NCBI RefSeq assembly: GCF_001667925.1
Contig: NZ_LZJR01000165.1
Location: forward strand, 1 to 64,000
Direction of reading: 5' to 3'
From: Mycobacterium sp. E2479
GTDB lineage: Bacteria; Actinomycetota; Actinomycetes; Mycobacteriales; Mycobacteriaceae
DNA: 64,000 nt
This document shows positions 32,521 to 44,587 of the stretch, in pieces; within the stretch, counting starts at the first letter, position 1, and each line of letters opens with the position of its first letter. The position numbers and the translations under genes were made by a program. The notes below the pieces were generated by a model. The model saw only the letters and a list, made by a program, of their open reading frames with translations, searched no databases and was not told the DNA's origin.

Positions 32521-34287
32521 TACGCCGTCGAGGCGGTGGACCGGCTGCCGTTTTCCACCGACGAGAAATCGCAGCGCTATGCGACCGAGAACTACCGCGG
32601 AGCCGTCGGGCTCAACTGGTACCTCACCGATCCCACGCTGCGGTTGACCATGGCCTACTACCTCGAGCCCGACGAATTGGAGCTGGCCGAACGCCACTTG
32701 ACGCGCATCGGTGAACTGATGGGCGGCCCCGTGGCGCGCTGGGCTGAGGAGACGGATCGCAACCCGCCGCAGCTGCGGCGCTACGACCGGTGGGGCCACG
32801 ACATCAGCGAGGTGGTGATGCCGGCATCCTTCACGCAGTCCAAACGGGCAGTCCTGGATGCCCAGCAGGCGCTGCGAACCGAGGCGCGTGAAGCGAAGGT
32901 GAGCTCGTCACTGCCGATGTTCGCGTCGAATTATCTGCTCAACCAAGCCGACATCGGCATGGGTTGCGCGTTGGGCACCGGCGGCGGGATGGTTCAGTCG
33001 TTGGTGGCCGCCTACGCGCCGCCCGATGTGGCCGAGCATGTGCTGGCCAAATTCGCCTCGGGCGAGTGGGCCGGCGAGACGGCGCAGTTGCTGACCGAAC
33101 GCACCGGCGGCTCCGATTTGGGAGCGCTGGAGACCACCGCGACCCGGCAAGGGGACGCGTGGTTGTTGAACGGCTTCAAGTGGTTCGCATCCAACTGCGC
33201 CGGGCAGGCGTTCGTTGTCCTCGCGAAACCCGAAGGCGCACCGGACTCTTCGCGGGGCGTCGCCAACTTCCTGGTGCTGCGCACCCGCCGCGACGGCTCG
33301 CGTAACGGGGTCCGGGTCCGGCGGCTCAAGGACAAGCTCGGCACCCGCTCGGTGGCCTCGGGCGAGGTCGAATTCGTCGATGCCGAAGCGTTTTTGCTGT
33401 CCGGTGAGCCCTCCGACGCCACCGCGGGTCCATCGGACGGCAAGGGGTTGGGACGCATGATGGAGCTGACCAACGCCGCACGCCTGGGCATCGCGTTGTT
33501 CGCGCTCGGTAATGCGCGACGCGCGTTGGTCGAATCGCTGTGTTATGCCCGGCAACGCCGGGCGTTCGGCGGGGCCCTCATCGACAAGCCACTGATGCGA
33601 CGCAAACTCGCCGAGATGATCGTCGACGTCGAGGCCGCGCAGGCGTTGGTGTTCGACGGCACCGGCGCCACCAACCATCGTCAGCCGCGCAGCATGCGGC
33701 AACGGATCGCCGTGCCGGTCACCAAGCTCAAGGTGTGCCGGCTGGGGATCACCGCGGCGTCGGATGCGATCGAAATCCACGGCGGCAACGGGTATATCGA
33801 GACCTGGCCGGTGGCGCGGCTGCTGCGCGATGCGCAGGTGAACACGATCTGGGAGGGCCCAGACAACATTCTGTGTCTGGATGTGCGACGCGGCATCGAG
33901 CAGACCCGCGCGCACGAGACGCTGCTGGCTCGGCTGCGCGATGCGGTGTCGGTCGCCGACGACGGCGAAGCCACCCGGCTGGTCACCGGCCGTATCGAGG
34001 ACCTCGACGCCGCGATCACCGCGTGGAGCAAACTCGACAGACAGGTGGCCGAGGCGCGGCTTTTTCCGCTGGCCCAATTCATGGGCGACGTCTATGCCGG
34101 TGCGTTGCTCATCGAGCAGGCAGCCTGGGAGCGTGCCACCCGCGGCGCTGAGCGCAAGGCGCTTGTCGCGCGGCTCTACGCGCAGCGCTATCTCGCGGAT
34201 CGCGGGGCACTGCGCGGTATCGACGCCGACTCCGACGAGGCGCTGGAGCACTTCGACGAGCTGCTCGACGGCGCGCTGCGGGTATAG
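32512..34287 (+). CDS. fadE35: Acyl-CoA dehydrogenase FadE35
   Basis: 591-aa acyl-CoA dehydrogenase, collinear with M. tuberculosis Rv3797. Motifs: GEWAGETAQLLTERTGGSDLGALET (substrate/FAD loop), NGFKWFASNCAGQAFVVLA, YARQRRAFGGALIDKPLM, IHGGNGYIETWPVARLLRDAQVNTIWEGPDNI. It is of the longer (AidB-like) type rather than the 380-residue mitochondrial type. The C-terminal WEGPDN stretch corresponds to the ETF-reducing ACD C-domain. It would introduce a double bond into an unidentified acyl-CoA. It is convergent with accD4, and no IS1557 is present between them as in M. tuberculosis. Confidence 0.93.
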   Translation: MSDYAVEAVDRLPFSTDEKSQRYATENYRGAVGLNWYLTDPTLRLTMAYYLEPDELELAERHLTRIGELMGGPVARWAEETDRNPPQLRRYDRWGHDISEVVMPASFTQSKRAVLDAQQALRTEAREAKVSSSLPMFASNYLLNQADIGMGCALGTGGGMVQSLVAAYAPPDVAEHVLAKFASGEWAGETAQLLTERTGGSDLGALETTATRQGDAWLLNGFKWFASNCAGQAFVVLAKPEGAPDSSRGVANFLVLRTRRDGSRNGVRVRRLKDKLGTRSVASGEVEFVDAEAFLLSGEPSDATAGPSDGKGLGRMMELTNAARLGIALFALGNARRALVESLCYARQRRAFGGALIDKPLMRRKLAEMIVDVEAAQALVFDGTGATNHRQPRSMRQRIAVPVTKLKVCRLGITAASDAIEIHGGNGYIETWPVARLLRDAQVNTIWEGPDNILCLDVRRGIEQTRAHETLLARLRDAVSVADDGEATRLVTGRIEDLDAAITAWSKLDRQVAEARLFPLAQFMGDVYAGALLIEQAAWERATRGAERKALVARLYAQRYLADRGALRGIDADSDEALEHFDELLDGALRV

Positions 34288-34393
34288 GTGCGACGGCCTC
34301 GGATCATGTGTGCCGGTTCGGAACGCGGTAGCGCATCCGCTAGCACGTTCGGCACTCACCTATTGACGGCCGACTCCAGCGCCGGCGACAGGA

Positions 34394-35980
34394 TCAAATC
34401 GGGATGAGACCGTGCTTGCGTGCCGTGCGGAACCACAGCTGCTTCTCCCGCAGCAGCCTCATCGACTTGCGCAGCAACAGCCTGGTTTCGTGAGGGTCGA
34501 TGACCGCGTCGATGAAGCCGCGCTCGGCCGCGGTCCACGGGATTGCCATGTTGAGGTTGTAGCCCTCGATGAAGTCCTTCTTGATCTGCTGCGCCTCGGG
34601 CGTGGTGGGGTCGGGGAATCGTTTCATCAGTAGCTGCGCCGCCCCCTCGGCGCCGATCACCGCGATGCGCGCGGTCGGCCAGGCGAAGTTGAAGTCGGCG
34701 GTCAGCTGCCGCGAGCCCATCACGGCGTAGGCGCCGCCGTAGGACTTGCGGACCGTGATCGTCACTTTCGGCACGTCGGCCTCGACGACCGAGTAAAGGA
34801 ACCGGCCGCCGCGCTTGATGATGCCGTTCTTCTCCTGCTCGGCGCCCGGCAGGAAGCCCGGCGTGTCCACGACGAAGACCAGCGGGATGTTGAACGCGTC
34901 GCAGAACCGGATGAATCGCGCCGCCTTGTCGGAGGCCTCGTTGTCGATCGACCCCGACAGGTGCATGGGCTGGTTGGCGATCACACCCACCGGGCGCCCG
35001 TCGACCCGGGCGTACCCGGTGATGATGGCCGGCCCGTGCTGCGCCGCGACCTCGAGGAAGTCTCCGTCGTCGAAGATCCGCAACAGGATCTCGTGCATGT
35101 CGTAGGCCATGTTGTCCGAGTCCGGAACGATCGTGTCGAGCTCCAGATCGGTCGGGGTCGTCTCGGGCTCCAGGCCCGGGTTGACGATCGGCGGCTCGCT
35201 GACCGCGCTCGACGGCAGAAACGACAGGAAGTCGCGCACGTACTGGAACGCCTCGGCCTCGGAATTCACCACCTGGTGGATGTTGCCGTAGCGGGCCTGG
35301 GCGTCCGAGCCGCCGAGCTCATCGAGGGTGACGTCCTCACCGGTGACCTCCCGGATCACGTCGGGGCCGGTGACGAAGAAATAGCCCTGGTCGCGCACCG
35401 AGACCAACAGGTCGTCCTGGATCGGCGAATAGACCGCTCCCCCAGCGCATTTGCCGAAGATGAGGGAGATCTGCGGCACCAGTCCGGACAGCGCCTCGTG
35501 CCGGCGACCCAGCTCGGCATACCACGCCAGCGAGGTGACCGCGTCCTGGATCCGGGCGCCACCGGAGTCCTGGATGCCGATGATCGGGCAGCCGACCATC
35601 GCGCACCACTCCATCAGGCGCGCGACCTTTCGGCCGAACATCTCGCCGACCGTCCCCTGGAACACGGTCTGGTCGTGGGAGAACACCCCGACCGGACGGC
35701 CGTCGATCATGGCATGGCCGGTGATGCAGCCGTCACCGTAGAGCGCATTCGGGTCGTTGGGCGTTTTGGCCAGCGCCCCGACTTCCAGGAAGGTGCCCGG
35801 ATCGACCAGAGCGTGGACCCGCGCGCGGGCGCTCGGAATGCCCTTCTTGTCGCGCTTGGCGGCGGCCTTCTCGCCGCCGGGCTCCTTGGCCAACTCGAGG
35901 CGGGCTCGGAGCTCGGCCAGCTTTTCGGCGGTGGTGTGCTGGATGGGAGCTGCCCCCGAAGCCGGCACGGTCTCCGTCAC
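34394..35980 (-). CDS. accD4: Long-chain acyl-CoA carboxylase beta subunit AccD4
   Basis: 528-aa carboxyltransferase, collinear with M. tuberculosis Rv3799c (522 aa). It carboxylates the alpha-chain acyl-CoA to give the extender unit condensed by Pks13 in mycolate synthesis. Carboxyltransferase motifs: GGARIQDAVTSLAWYAELG, GKCAGGAVYSP, MAYDMHEILLRIFDDGDFLEVAAQ, FVVDTPGFLPGAEQE, KSYGGAYAVMGSRQL. GTG start lies on the last base of the pks13 stop codon (TAG at 35982-35980), so translation is coupled. It is the last gene of the fadD32-pks13-accD4 operon. Confidence 0.97.
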   Translation of the reverse strand: MTETVPASGAAPIQHTTAEKLAELRARLELAKEPGGEKAAAKRDKKGIPSARARVHALVDPGTFLEVGALAKTPNDPNALYGDGCITGHAMIDGRPVGVFSHDQTVFQGTVGEMFGRKVARLMEWCAMVGCPIIGIQDSGGARIQDAVTSLAWYAELGRRHEALSGLVPQISLIFGKCAGGAVYSPIQDDLLVSVRDQGYFFVTGPDVIREVTGEDVTLDELGGSDAQARYGNIHQVVNSEAEAFQYVRDFLSFLPSSAVSEPPIVNPGLEPETTPTDLELDTIVPDSDNMAYDMHEILLRIFDDGDFLEVAAQHGPAIITGYARVDGRPVGVIANQPMHLSGSIDNEASDKAARFIRFCDAFNIPLVFVVDTPGFLPGAEQEKNGIIKRGGRFLYSVVEADVPKVTITVRKSYGGAYAVMGSRQLTADFNFAWPTARIAVIGAEGAAQLLMKRFPDPTTPEAQQIKKDFIEGYNLNMAIPWTAAERGFIDAVIDPHETRLLLRKSMRLLREKQLWFRTARKHGLIPI

Positions 35981-38900
35981 TACTTGCCCACCTCACTCGT
36001 CTGACTGGTTTCGGCCTCCACCTTATTCAGCACGTCAGTGAGGTGAGCACCGACCTTGCCGATGATCGGTTCGTCGATGGCCTGGATGTGTTCGCCGCCG
36101 ATCGGCACCACCTCGAGGTCGGCCACGTACTCCCCCCAGCCGCCGTCGGGCTTGCGGATCGCGTATCGCGGCTCGAACTGGATGACGTCATCGTGGTAGC
36201 GATCGGCCATGTACAGGGTCACGTGGCCGTCGTACGGCTCGATCTGAACGGTCTCGAGCGCGCGGTTGTCCAGGTAGGACGTCCGCTGATGCTCGACGAT
36301 GCCGCCCGGGATCTGCACGCCGCTCTGCTGGACGATGTCCAGCACGAACTTGACCTGCCCCTCGTCGTCGAGCTCTTCGAGCTGCTCGTAGGGGATCGCG
36401 GGAATCTCGACGTTGAAGGTGCGCTCGGCGAACTTCGCGTACCGGTCCCAGCGCTTGCGGGTCTCCTCCTGCGTCTGCGGGATCTCCTCGCCGGCGCGCA
36501 CGGTGTCGATCATCCCGACGAAGCGCACGTCGGCCCCGGCCCGCTTCAGACCGATCGCGCACGCATATGCCAGCGCGCCGCCGAGCGACCACCCGGCCAG
36601 GATGAACGGCTTGCCCTCGTTCATCTCCAGCAGTTTCGGCACGTACTGGGCGGCCCGTTCCTGGACGGTGCCCTCCACGCGCTCGAACCCATACACCGGC
36701 GTATCCGCGGGCAAGCGCTTGAGCAGCGGCTCGTAGACCACGGTCGAGCCACCGGCCGGGTGGAACACGAACACGGGTATCTGCGACTCGTCCTGCGGAG
36801 CCCGCAGGGTTCGGACGAAGCCGTCGATCTGACCGGCCTCCAGGTACTGGCGCACCTTTTCGGCCAGCGCCTCGATGGTCTCCGACGTCTGGACGTCCTC
36901 GGCGGTGATGGCGCCGTCGGCGCGCTCCGAGAGCCGCTGCGCCATCTTTGCCGCGGTGTCCCCGTCGAGCTTGGGCAGCGGGTTGAAGATGCCGCCCGGC
37001 GACTTGCCCGTGACGATCGCCCAGGTGGCGAAGGTAACCCGCTCGGCGGCATCGCGTGGCGGCACATCGGAATTCAGCGCTTTGGCCACCGCCTCCTGGC
37101 TGAGCGCTCCCGCCAGGTCCGGCTTTGCGCCGTTGGTCGCGGCGCCCTTCGGGCCGGACGGATCCGTCGGCGGCGGCGGGATCGTCGCGTCGTCCGGCGG
37201 TGGCGGTGCCGGCTGAGTCTCGGGCTCCGCCTGCGGGTCCGGTGCGGGCGCGGCGGCCGTGGTCGGCGTTGCGCCGCTGAGCAGCTGGGCCTGCTCCTTG
37301 GCGATCTCCTCGGGCGTAAGCGTCTTCTGGTGCTCGTGCAACTGCTCGACCTCGTCGCGGTGCTCGATCGCGTACTCGATCAGCTTCTCGACGGCGTAGA
37401 GATTGGCGTCGCGCACGGCCGTCAATTGGATTGGCGGCAAGTCGAAGTCGTATTCGACACGGTTCTTGATCCGCACCGCCATCAGTGAGTCCAGGCCGAG
37501 CTCGATCAGCGGCACCTCCCACGGCAGGTCCTCGGGCTCGTAACCCATGGCCGCCGAGACGATCATGCCCAGGCGCTCACCGATGGTCTCGCCGGAATCC
37601 GGCGTCCACCTGCCCACGTTGGACGGCAGGTAGCGGTTGGTCAGGCTGTCCGACAGCGTCTCGGCGTCGTCCTCCTGTTCGGCCGGCGGCTCGGATGCAG
37701 CACCTGCCGCGTCGACCGCGCCGCTCGAGGCCGGGGCGGCGATGGTCGCACCGGCGCCTACAGCGGTCGGCAACGCGGCCACGCTCTGACCGGCCCGCGA
37801 CACCAGCGCGTCGTAGACCAGGGTGAAGGACTCGTCGATGCGGGCGTGCACCTGCACCGAGGCGCCACCGGGGTGCCGGGTCATCGTCGTCACCAGCCGG
37901 GCGCCCGCACCGGGCACCGCGCGCTGCTCGGACGCCACCAGCTGGGCATCCGAAAGAACCTGTGTGGCAGCGGATTTCACCAACGCGGCCAGATCCGTCT
38001 CGCCGTTACGCGGTGCGTACTCCCAGACGTGGCGACCGTCTGGCAACGCCACGTGGGTGCCCGGCATGATCACCGAGCCGTCGCCGGAGAAGTGCACGTC
38101 CAGCCAGTGCTCTTTGCGCTTGAACCGGGTCGGCGGGATGTTCGCGTAGTCCTCCGGACCTTGCGCACGGGTGAACAAGGTGCGGATGTCGAGGTCGTGG
38201 CCGTGGACGTAGAGCTGGGCCATCGCCGAGATCATCGACTCGACGTCGTCCTGCTTGCGGGCCAGCGTCGGAATCAGTTGGGCGTCATGCAGACCCGCTG
38301 CGGCGGTGGTCAGGCCGATCTGCATCAGCGCCACCGGGTTGGGCGCGAGCTCCAGGAACGTGGTGTGGCCGCTGTCGACGGCGTTGCGCACGCCGTGGGT
38401 GAAGTAGACCGAATGCCGCATTCCCTTGACCCAGTACGCGACATCGTGGATCGGCTCGCCGCCGGGCTTGATGTAGGTGCCCTCGTGCACCGTCGAGAAG
38501 ATCCCGACCGTCGGGCTCAGCGGATGAATTCCCTGCAGCTCGGCGGAGAACTCGCCGAGCAGCGGATCCATCTGCGACGTGTGGCCGGCACCCTTGGTCT
38601 GCAGCTTGCGGGCGAAGCGGCCCTCCGCCTCACAGCGGGCGACGATCGCGTCGATCTGCTCGGGCGGACCGCCGATCACGGTCTGACTGGGTGCGGCGTA
38701 GACGCACACCTCGAGGCCGGGGAAGTCGCCGAACACGGTCTTCAACTCGTCGGCGGAGTACTCGACGAGCGCCATCAGCCGGATGTATTCGCCGAACAGC
38801 ATCGCCTCGCCTTCGCCCATCAGGTGCGAGCGCGACGCGATCACGCGGGCCGCGTCCGCCAGCGACAGGCCGCCGGCGAAGTAAGCCGCCGCGGGCTCAC

Positions 38901-41340
38901 CGAGCGACTGGCCGATCACCGCAGCGGGTTTGGCGCCGTGGTGCTTGAGCAACTCGCCCAGGGCGATCTGGATCGCGAAGATGACGACGTTGCTGGTTTC
39001 GATGCCGTAGTCGACCGAGTCGTCGAGGATCAACTCGAGCACCGAGTAGCCACGCTCGTCCTGGATCAGCGCGTCGACCTTCTCGATCCACTCGGCGAAG
39101 ACCTCGTTGCGCAGGTACAGGTTCTTGCCCATCTTGCGGTGCTGCGCACCGAAACCGGCCATCGCCCATACCGGACCGCTGGTGACCGGCCCGTCGACGC
39201 TGAACACGTTGGGCCGCTGCTTGCCCTCGGCGATCGCGCGCAGGCCTTTGATGGCCTCTTCATGGTCGTGGGCCAGCACCACCGCGCGCGAACGGCCGTG
39301 GTTGCGCCGCGAGAGTGCCCGGCCAATGGATTCCAGCGACGACGCCTGCCCCTCCGGGCTTTCCATCCAGTCCGCGAGCTCGGCGGCCGCAACCTTCTTG
39401 CGCGAGGTCAAAAACGCCGACACCGCAAGCGGGATCAGTGGCTTGGTGGGCTCCGACTCCTCCTGTGCCGCAAGCTCTTCCAACGCGATCGCTTTGAGGC
39501 GCAGCGCCTCGTCGGTGACGCCGGGAAGCTCGTAGGCTTCCTCCTCCACCTCGGAGGGGTCAGGGATGATGTTGCCGAAGTCGTCGAACCGCAGCGAGTG
39601 GCTTTCCAGCGCGGGCACCTCGGCCGCGTCGGCGGTCGGGGCCGCCGCGACGGGCTGCGGCTCGGCTTCGCGCTCGACGACGTCGCGGGGCAGCACTTCG
39701 CGCACCACCAGGTGGGCGTTGGCCCCGCCGAAGCCGAAGCTGGACACCCCGGCCAGCGCGTAGCCACCGTAACGCGGCCAATCGCTAGCGCTGTCAACGA
39801 CTTTCAGGCGCATGCCGTCGAAGTCGATGTAGGGGCTCGGGCCGGCGAAGTTGATGGACGGCGGCAGCTTGTCGTGCTGCAACGCCAGCACCACCTTGGC
39901 CAGGCTCGCCGCGCCGGCCGCCGACTCCAGGTGTCCCACATTGGTTTTCACCGCACCCAGCAACGCTGGACGGTCAGCCGGGCGGCCCCGCCCGACAATG
40001 CGACCCAGCGCCTCCGCCTCGATCGGGTCACCCAGGACGGTGCCGGTGCCATGCGCCTCGATGTAGTCGACAGTGCGCGGATCGATCCCCGCGTCCTTGT
40101 AGGCCCGGCGCAACACCTCGGCCTGGGCATCCTGATTGGGGGCGATCAGCCCGTTGGACCGGCCGTCGTGGTTGACCGCGCTGCCGGCGATGACGGCCAG
40201 GATCTGATCGCCGTCGCGGCGGGCATCGTCGACCCGCTTGAGCACGAACATGCCGCCACCCTCGGAACGGGTGTAGCCATCGGCGTCAGAGGAGAAGGAC
40301 TTGATCCGGCCGTCGGGGGCCAGCACCGCGCCGATCTCGTCGAAGCCGAGCGTCACCAACGGCGTGAGCAGCGCGTTGACGCCACCTGCGATCGCCACGT
40401 CGCACTCGCCGTTGCGCAGCGCCTGCACCGCCTGATGCGTCGCCACCAGCGAACTCGAGCAGGCGGTGTCCAGCGCCACCGACGGCCCGCGGAAGTCGTA
40501 GAAGTAGGACACCCGGTTGGCGATGATCGAGCTGGCCGTACCGGTGATCGCGTAGGGGTGCGCAACCGTCGGGTCGGACACGGCCAGGAATTGGTAGTCG
40601 TTGTTGGAGAAGCCGACGTACACGCCGACGGCCTCGCCGCGCAGGCTCGACGCCGGGATCCGGGCGTGCTCGAGCGCCTCCCAGGTGAGCTCCAGCGCCA
40701 TCCGCTGCTGCGGGTCGATGTTGTCGGCCTCGGTCTTGGCGACCGCGAAGAACTCGGAGTCGAAGCCCTTGATGTCCTTCAGGTAGCCGCCCCGGGTGCG
40801 GGCGGTGCCGACGCGCTGGGCGATGCGCGGCTCCTCGAGGAATTCCGACCACCGGCCCTCGGGCAGATCGGTGATGGCGTCGCGGCCCTCCATCAGTGCC
40901 GCCCAGGTCTCGTCCGGCGAGTTCATGTCGCCGGGCAGCCGGGTCGACAGGCCCACGATCGCGATGTCGACCCGCTCGGCCGGGCCGGTGCGCGTCCAGT
41001 CGGCGCCGTCGAGTTCGTCGTCGGCGACCTCGGGTTCGCCTTCGATGATGCGGGTGGCCAGCGATTCGATCGTGGGGTGCTGGAACGCAACCGCGACAGA
41101 CAGGGTCACGCCGGTCATGTCCTCGATGTCGGCGGCCATCGCCACGGCGTCGCGCGACGCCAAGCCCAACTCGACCATCGGCACCGACTCATCGATGTCG
41201 TCGGGTGATTTCCCGACGGCCCGGCCCACCCAGTTGCGCAGCCATTCGCGCATCTCGGGGACGGTCATATCGACTTTTTTGGCGGGCACCTCCCCGCCTG
41301 GGGTCGGGGTTTCGTTTTCGGGATGCTCAGTGTCAGCCAT
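35980..41340 (-). CDS. pks13: Polyketide synthase Pks13
   Basis: 1786-aa type I PKS, collinear with M. tuberculosis Rv3800c (1733 aa); it condenses the two fatty acyl chains of mycolic acid. Domains in order: N-terminal acyl carrier (phosphopantetheine Ser62, LGLASRD), ketosynthase (Cys294 in DTACSSS, then EAHGTGT and VGHLE), acyltransferase (Ser812 in GQSLGEP), C-terminal carrier (Ser1285 in LGLDSL), Pro/Ala/Gln-rich linker, and thioesterase (Ser1585 in GWSLGGA). The extra 50 residues lie mostly in the linker around 1340-1400. The ATG at 41340 starts 13 bp after the fadD32 stop. A 53-codon upstream extension lies in fadD32 and was rejected. Confidence 0.97.
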   Translation of the reverse strand: MADTEHPENETPTPGGEVPAKKVDMTVPEMREWLRNWVGRAVGKSPDDIDESVPMVELGLASRDAVAMAADIEDMTGVTLSVAVAFQHPTIESLATRIIEGEPEVADDELDGADWTRTGPAERVDIAIVGLSTRLPGDMNSPDETWAALMEGRDAITDLPEGRWSEFLEEPRIAQRVGTARTRGGYLKDIKGFDSEFFAVAKTEADNIDPQQRMALELTWEALEHARIPASSLRGEAVGVYVGFSNNDYQFLAVSDPTVAHPYAITGTASSIIANRVSYFYDFRGPSVALDTACSSSLVATHQAVQALRNGECDVAIAGGVNALLTPLVTLGFDEIGAVLAPDGRIKSFSSDADGYTRSEGGGMFVLKRVDDARRDGDQILAVIAGSAVNHDGRSNGLIAPNQDAQAEVLRRAYKDAGIDPRTVDYIEAHGTGTVLGDPIEAEALGRIVGRGRPADRPALLGAVKTNVGHLESAAGAASLAKVVLALQHDKLPPSINFAGPSPYIDFDGMRLKVVDSASDWPRYGGYALAGVSSFGFGGANAHLVVREVLPRDVVEREAEPQPVAAAPTADAAEVPALESHSLRFDDFGNIIPDPSEVEEEAYELPGVTDEALRLKAIALEELAAQEESEPTKPLIPLAVSAFLTSRKKVAAAELADWMESPEGQASSLESIGRALSRRNHGRSRAVVLAHDHEEAIKGLRAIAEGKQRPNVFSVDGPVTSGPVWAMAGFGAQHRKMGKNLYLRNEVFAEWIEKVDALIQDERGYSVLELILDDSVDYGIETSNVVIFAIQIALGELLKHHGAKPAAVIGQSLGEPAAAYFAGGLSLADAARVIASRSHLMGEGEAMLFGEYIRLMALVEYSADELKTVFGDFPGLEVCVYAAPSQTVIGGPPEQIDAIVARCEAEGRFARKLQTKGAGHTSQMDPLLGEFSAELQGIHPLSPTVGIFSTVHEGTYIKPGGEPIHDVAYWVKGMRHSVYFTHGVRNAVDSGHTTFLELAPNPVALMQIGLTTAAAGLHDAQLIPTLARKQDDVESMISAMAQLYVHGHDLDIRTLFTRAQGPEDYANIPPTRFKRKEHWLDVHFSGDGSVIMPGTHVALPDGRHVWEYAPRNGETDLAALVKSAATQVLSDAQLVASEQRAVPGAGARLVTTMTRHPGGASVQVHARIDESFTLVYDALVSRAGQSVAALPTAVGAGATIAAPASSGAVDAAGAASEPPAEQEDDAETLSDSLTNRYLPSNVGRWTPDSGETIGERLGMIVSAAMGYEPEDLPWEVPLIELGLDSLMAVRIKNRVEYDFDLPPIQLTAVRDANLYAVEKLIEYAIEHRDEVEQLHEHQKTLTPEEIAKEQAQLLSGATPTTAAAPAPDPQAEPETQPAPPPPDDATIPPPPTDPSGPKGAATNGAKPDLAGALSQEAVAKALNSDVPPRDAAERVTFATWAIVTGKSPGGIFNPLPKLDGDTAAKMAQRLSERADGAITAEDVQTSETIEALAEKVRQYLEAGQIDGFVRTLRAPQDESQIPVFVFHPAGGSTVVYEPLLKRLPADTPVYGFERVEGTVQERAAQYVPKLLEMNEGKPFILAGWSLGGALAYACAIGLKRAGADVRFVGMIDTVRAGEEIPQTQEETRKRWDRYAKFAERTFNVEIPAIPYEQLEELDDEGQVKFVLDIVQQSGVQIPGGIVEHQRTSYLDNRALETVQIEPYDGHVTLYMADRYHDDVIQFEPRYAIRKPDGGWGEYVADLEVVPIGGEHIQAIDEPIIGKVGAHLTDVLNKVEAETSQTSEVGK

Positions 41341-41353
41341 GGTCCTAAGGGAT

Positions 41354-43252
<1,899 letters not shown>

Positions 43253-43576
43253 GCCGCTCTCCTGTCACACCTGTTTCGGTCGGCCCGGCCGACACTTTGT
43301 TCCTAGGTCGGCTCCGCCGACGGCTTCGTTCTGCGGTCGGCCATGCCGACGGTTTCATGTCTCAACGCACCCGCCAGACCTCGCACGGCACCCCTCGGGG
43401 AACGCCGGTGATGTGCCAGCCCAAGCCAGCATCCACCCGATCGGGTGCGCGACAAAGGTCCGATAGCTCTTAAATTCCTCTTAATGTTACGGGGCCGCCT
43501 ACAGCAGACCAAATCACAAGGTACCGCTGATCGCCATCGGCAACCGCTACGTGACGCTTGTGTCCCGCCGCCCCGA
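43253..43576. other. 324-bp intergenic region between the Rv3802c-like gene and fadD32
   Basis: No convincing gene. It holds the ribosome-binding site of fadD32, an array of three palindromes and an AT-richer stretch around 43465-43490 (TCTTAAATTCCTCTTAATG) that may contain promoter elements for fadD32 or a terminator-like tail for the upstream gene. Confidence 0.6.
43279..43350. repeat. Array of three 15-bp palindromes upstream of fadD32
   Basis: Perfect 6-7 bp inverted repeats at 43279-43293 (GTCGGCCCGGCCGAC), 43307-43321 (GTCGGCTCCGCCGAC) and 43336-43350 (GTCGGCCATGCCGAC). Spacing between starts is 28 and 29 bp, and flanking TT(C/T)G bases are partly shared. The first begins 27 bp from the fadD32 start codon. 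They could be hairpins in the 5' leader or protein-binding sites. Confidence 0.75.
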
Positions 43577-44587
43577 TCATCCGTGTTTTGGTTGTGGCGC
43601 ATTTGCAATCAGACCGTGAGCCCAGTTGAGCGTCCAGTCGGTCGCCGGTGCCCCGTCGATGCTCCAGCACTGCGTCGTCGCGTACAGCGCGTGGACCGGC
43701 TGACCGGCCCCGCCGGCCAAGGTGTTCAGCGTGGTCGGCAGGTTCGCGATGCTGAAGGCCTCCTCCGGAGCGGCGCAGATCAGGTCGCCCGGTGCGCAGA
43801 TCTCGTTGGTCTTGCCGTTGAGGTCGCCGAAACCGCCCGGCCGCTCACCGGTCATGGTCAGCCCCATTCCGGACAGGATGGGCACCTCGTGCAACGTGAT
43901 CTCGGCGCCTTGCCCCGGCGGGTTGGGCCCGATGTCGTTGCCGACCCCGATCTGGCGACGACCATCAGCGATCAACGTCACACCCAACACCAGGTCGTCG
44001 TCCACGGGTCCGCGCCCGTTGCCGATGTCGCTGGCGATGTCGCCGGCGATCACCGCGCCCTGCGAAAAACCCACCAACACGTAACTGGTCAGCGGGCACT
44101 TGGCGTTCATGTCCGTCATCGCCTGCACCGTCGCGCGGGTGCCTTCGGCCCGGCTGGCGTTGTAGGACATCTGCGTGTCGCCACTCAGCGGGTTGTGGAA
44201 CTGCGCGGTGTACGGAGTGGTGTACGCCTGCATCCGAGACCACGGGAACTGCTGGGTGAGGCTCGCGATCGCCTTGTGCAGCAGCGCATTGGGAAATTGC
44301 ACGGGGTTGGCGGGATCGTCCTGTACGGCGGACTCCCACGTGCCGGGGACGTTGACCAGCAGCACGTCGGGGCAGGAAGCGTCCTGAGACGCGGGTCGCG
44401 GCTTGTGCGGGTGCGTGCTTGTCGACGGCGGGGGCAGCACCCCGGGCGGGACCGCGCTGGGCTCCGATCCGTGCCCGCGCAGCAAGGTCACCGCGGCCAA
44501 GATGCCTAACAGGACGACGGCGGCGACCGACAGTGCGGCGATCCAGGCGAGGGTGCGTTGCCGCTTACGCCGCGCGTTTGTAGCCAT
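43577..44587 (-). CDS. Cutinase-like phospholipase/thioesterase (Rv3802c-like, Culp6)
   Basis: 336-aa protein, collinear with M. tuberculosis Rv3802c, an essential envelope-anchored hydrolase of the cutinase-like family with phospholipase A and thioesterase activity. A single N-terminal helix (LAWIAALSVAAVVLLGILAAV, residues 13-33) anchors it, a Pro/Ser/Thr-rich spacer follows, then the cutinase domain with the nucleophile Ser175 in GFSQG and two Cys pairs. The ATG at 44587 has AGGAGA upstream. It lies between fadD32 and the mpt51/fbpA genes, all concerned with mycolate and trehalose mycolates. Confidence 0.93.
   Translation of the reverse strand: MATNARRKRQRTLAWIAALSVAAVVLLGILAAVTLLRGHGSEPSAVPPGVLPPPSTSTHPHKPRPASQDASCPDVLLVNVPGTWESAVQDDPANPVQFPNALLHKAIASLTQQFPWSRMQAYTTPYTAQFHNPLSGDTQMSYNASRAEGTRATVQAMTDMNAKCPLTSYVLVGFSQGAVIAGDIASDIGNGRGPVDDDLVLGVTLIADGRRQIGVGNDIGPNPPGQGAEITLHEVPILSGMGLTMTGERPGGFGDLNGKTNEICAPGDLICAAPEEAFSIANLPTTLNTLAGGAGQPVHALYATTQCWSIDGAPATDWTLNWAHGLIANAPQPKHG

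Noticed and set aside
37846..41208. 1120-aa open frame on the plus strand opposite pks13
   Set aside because: It is the antisense of a recognisable 1786-aa PKS and its translation is Arg/Gly/His/Asp-rich with no domain. High-GC genes create such long antisense frames.
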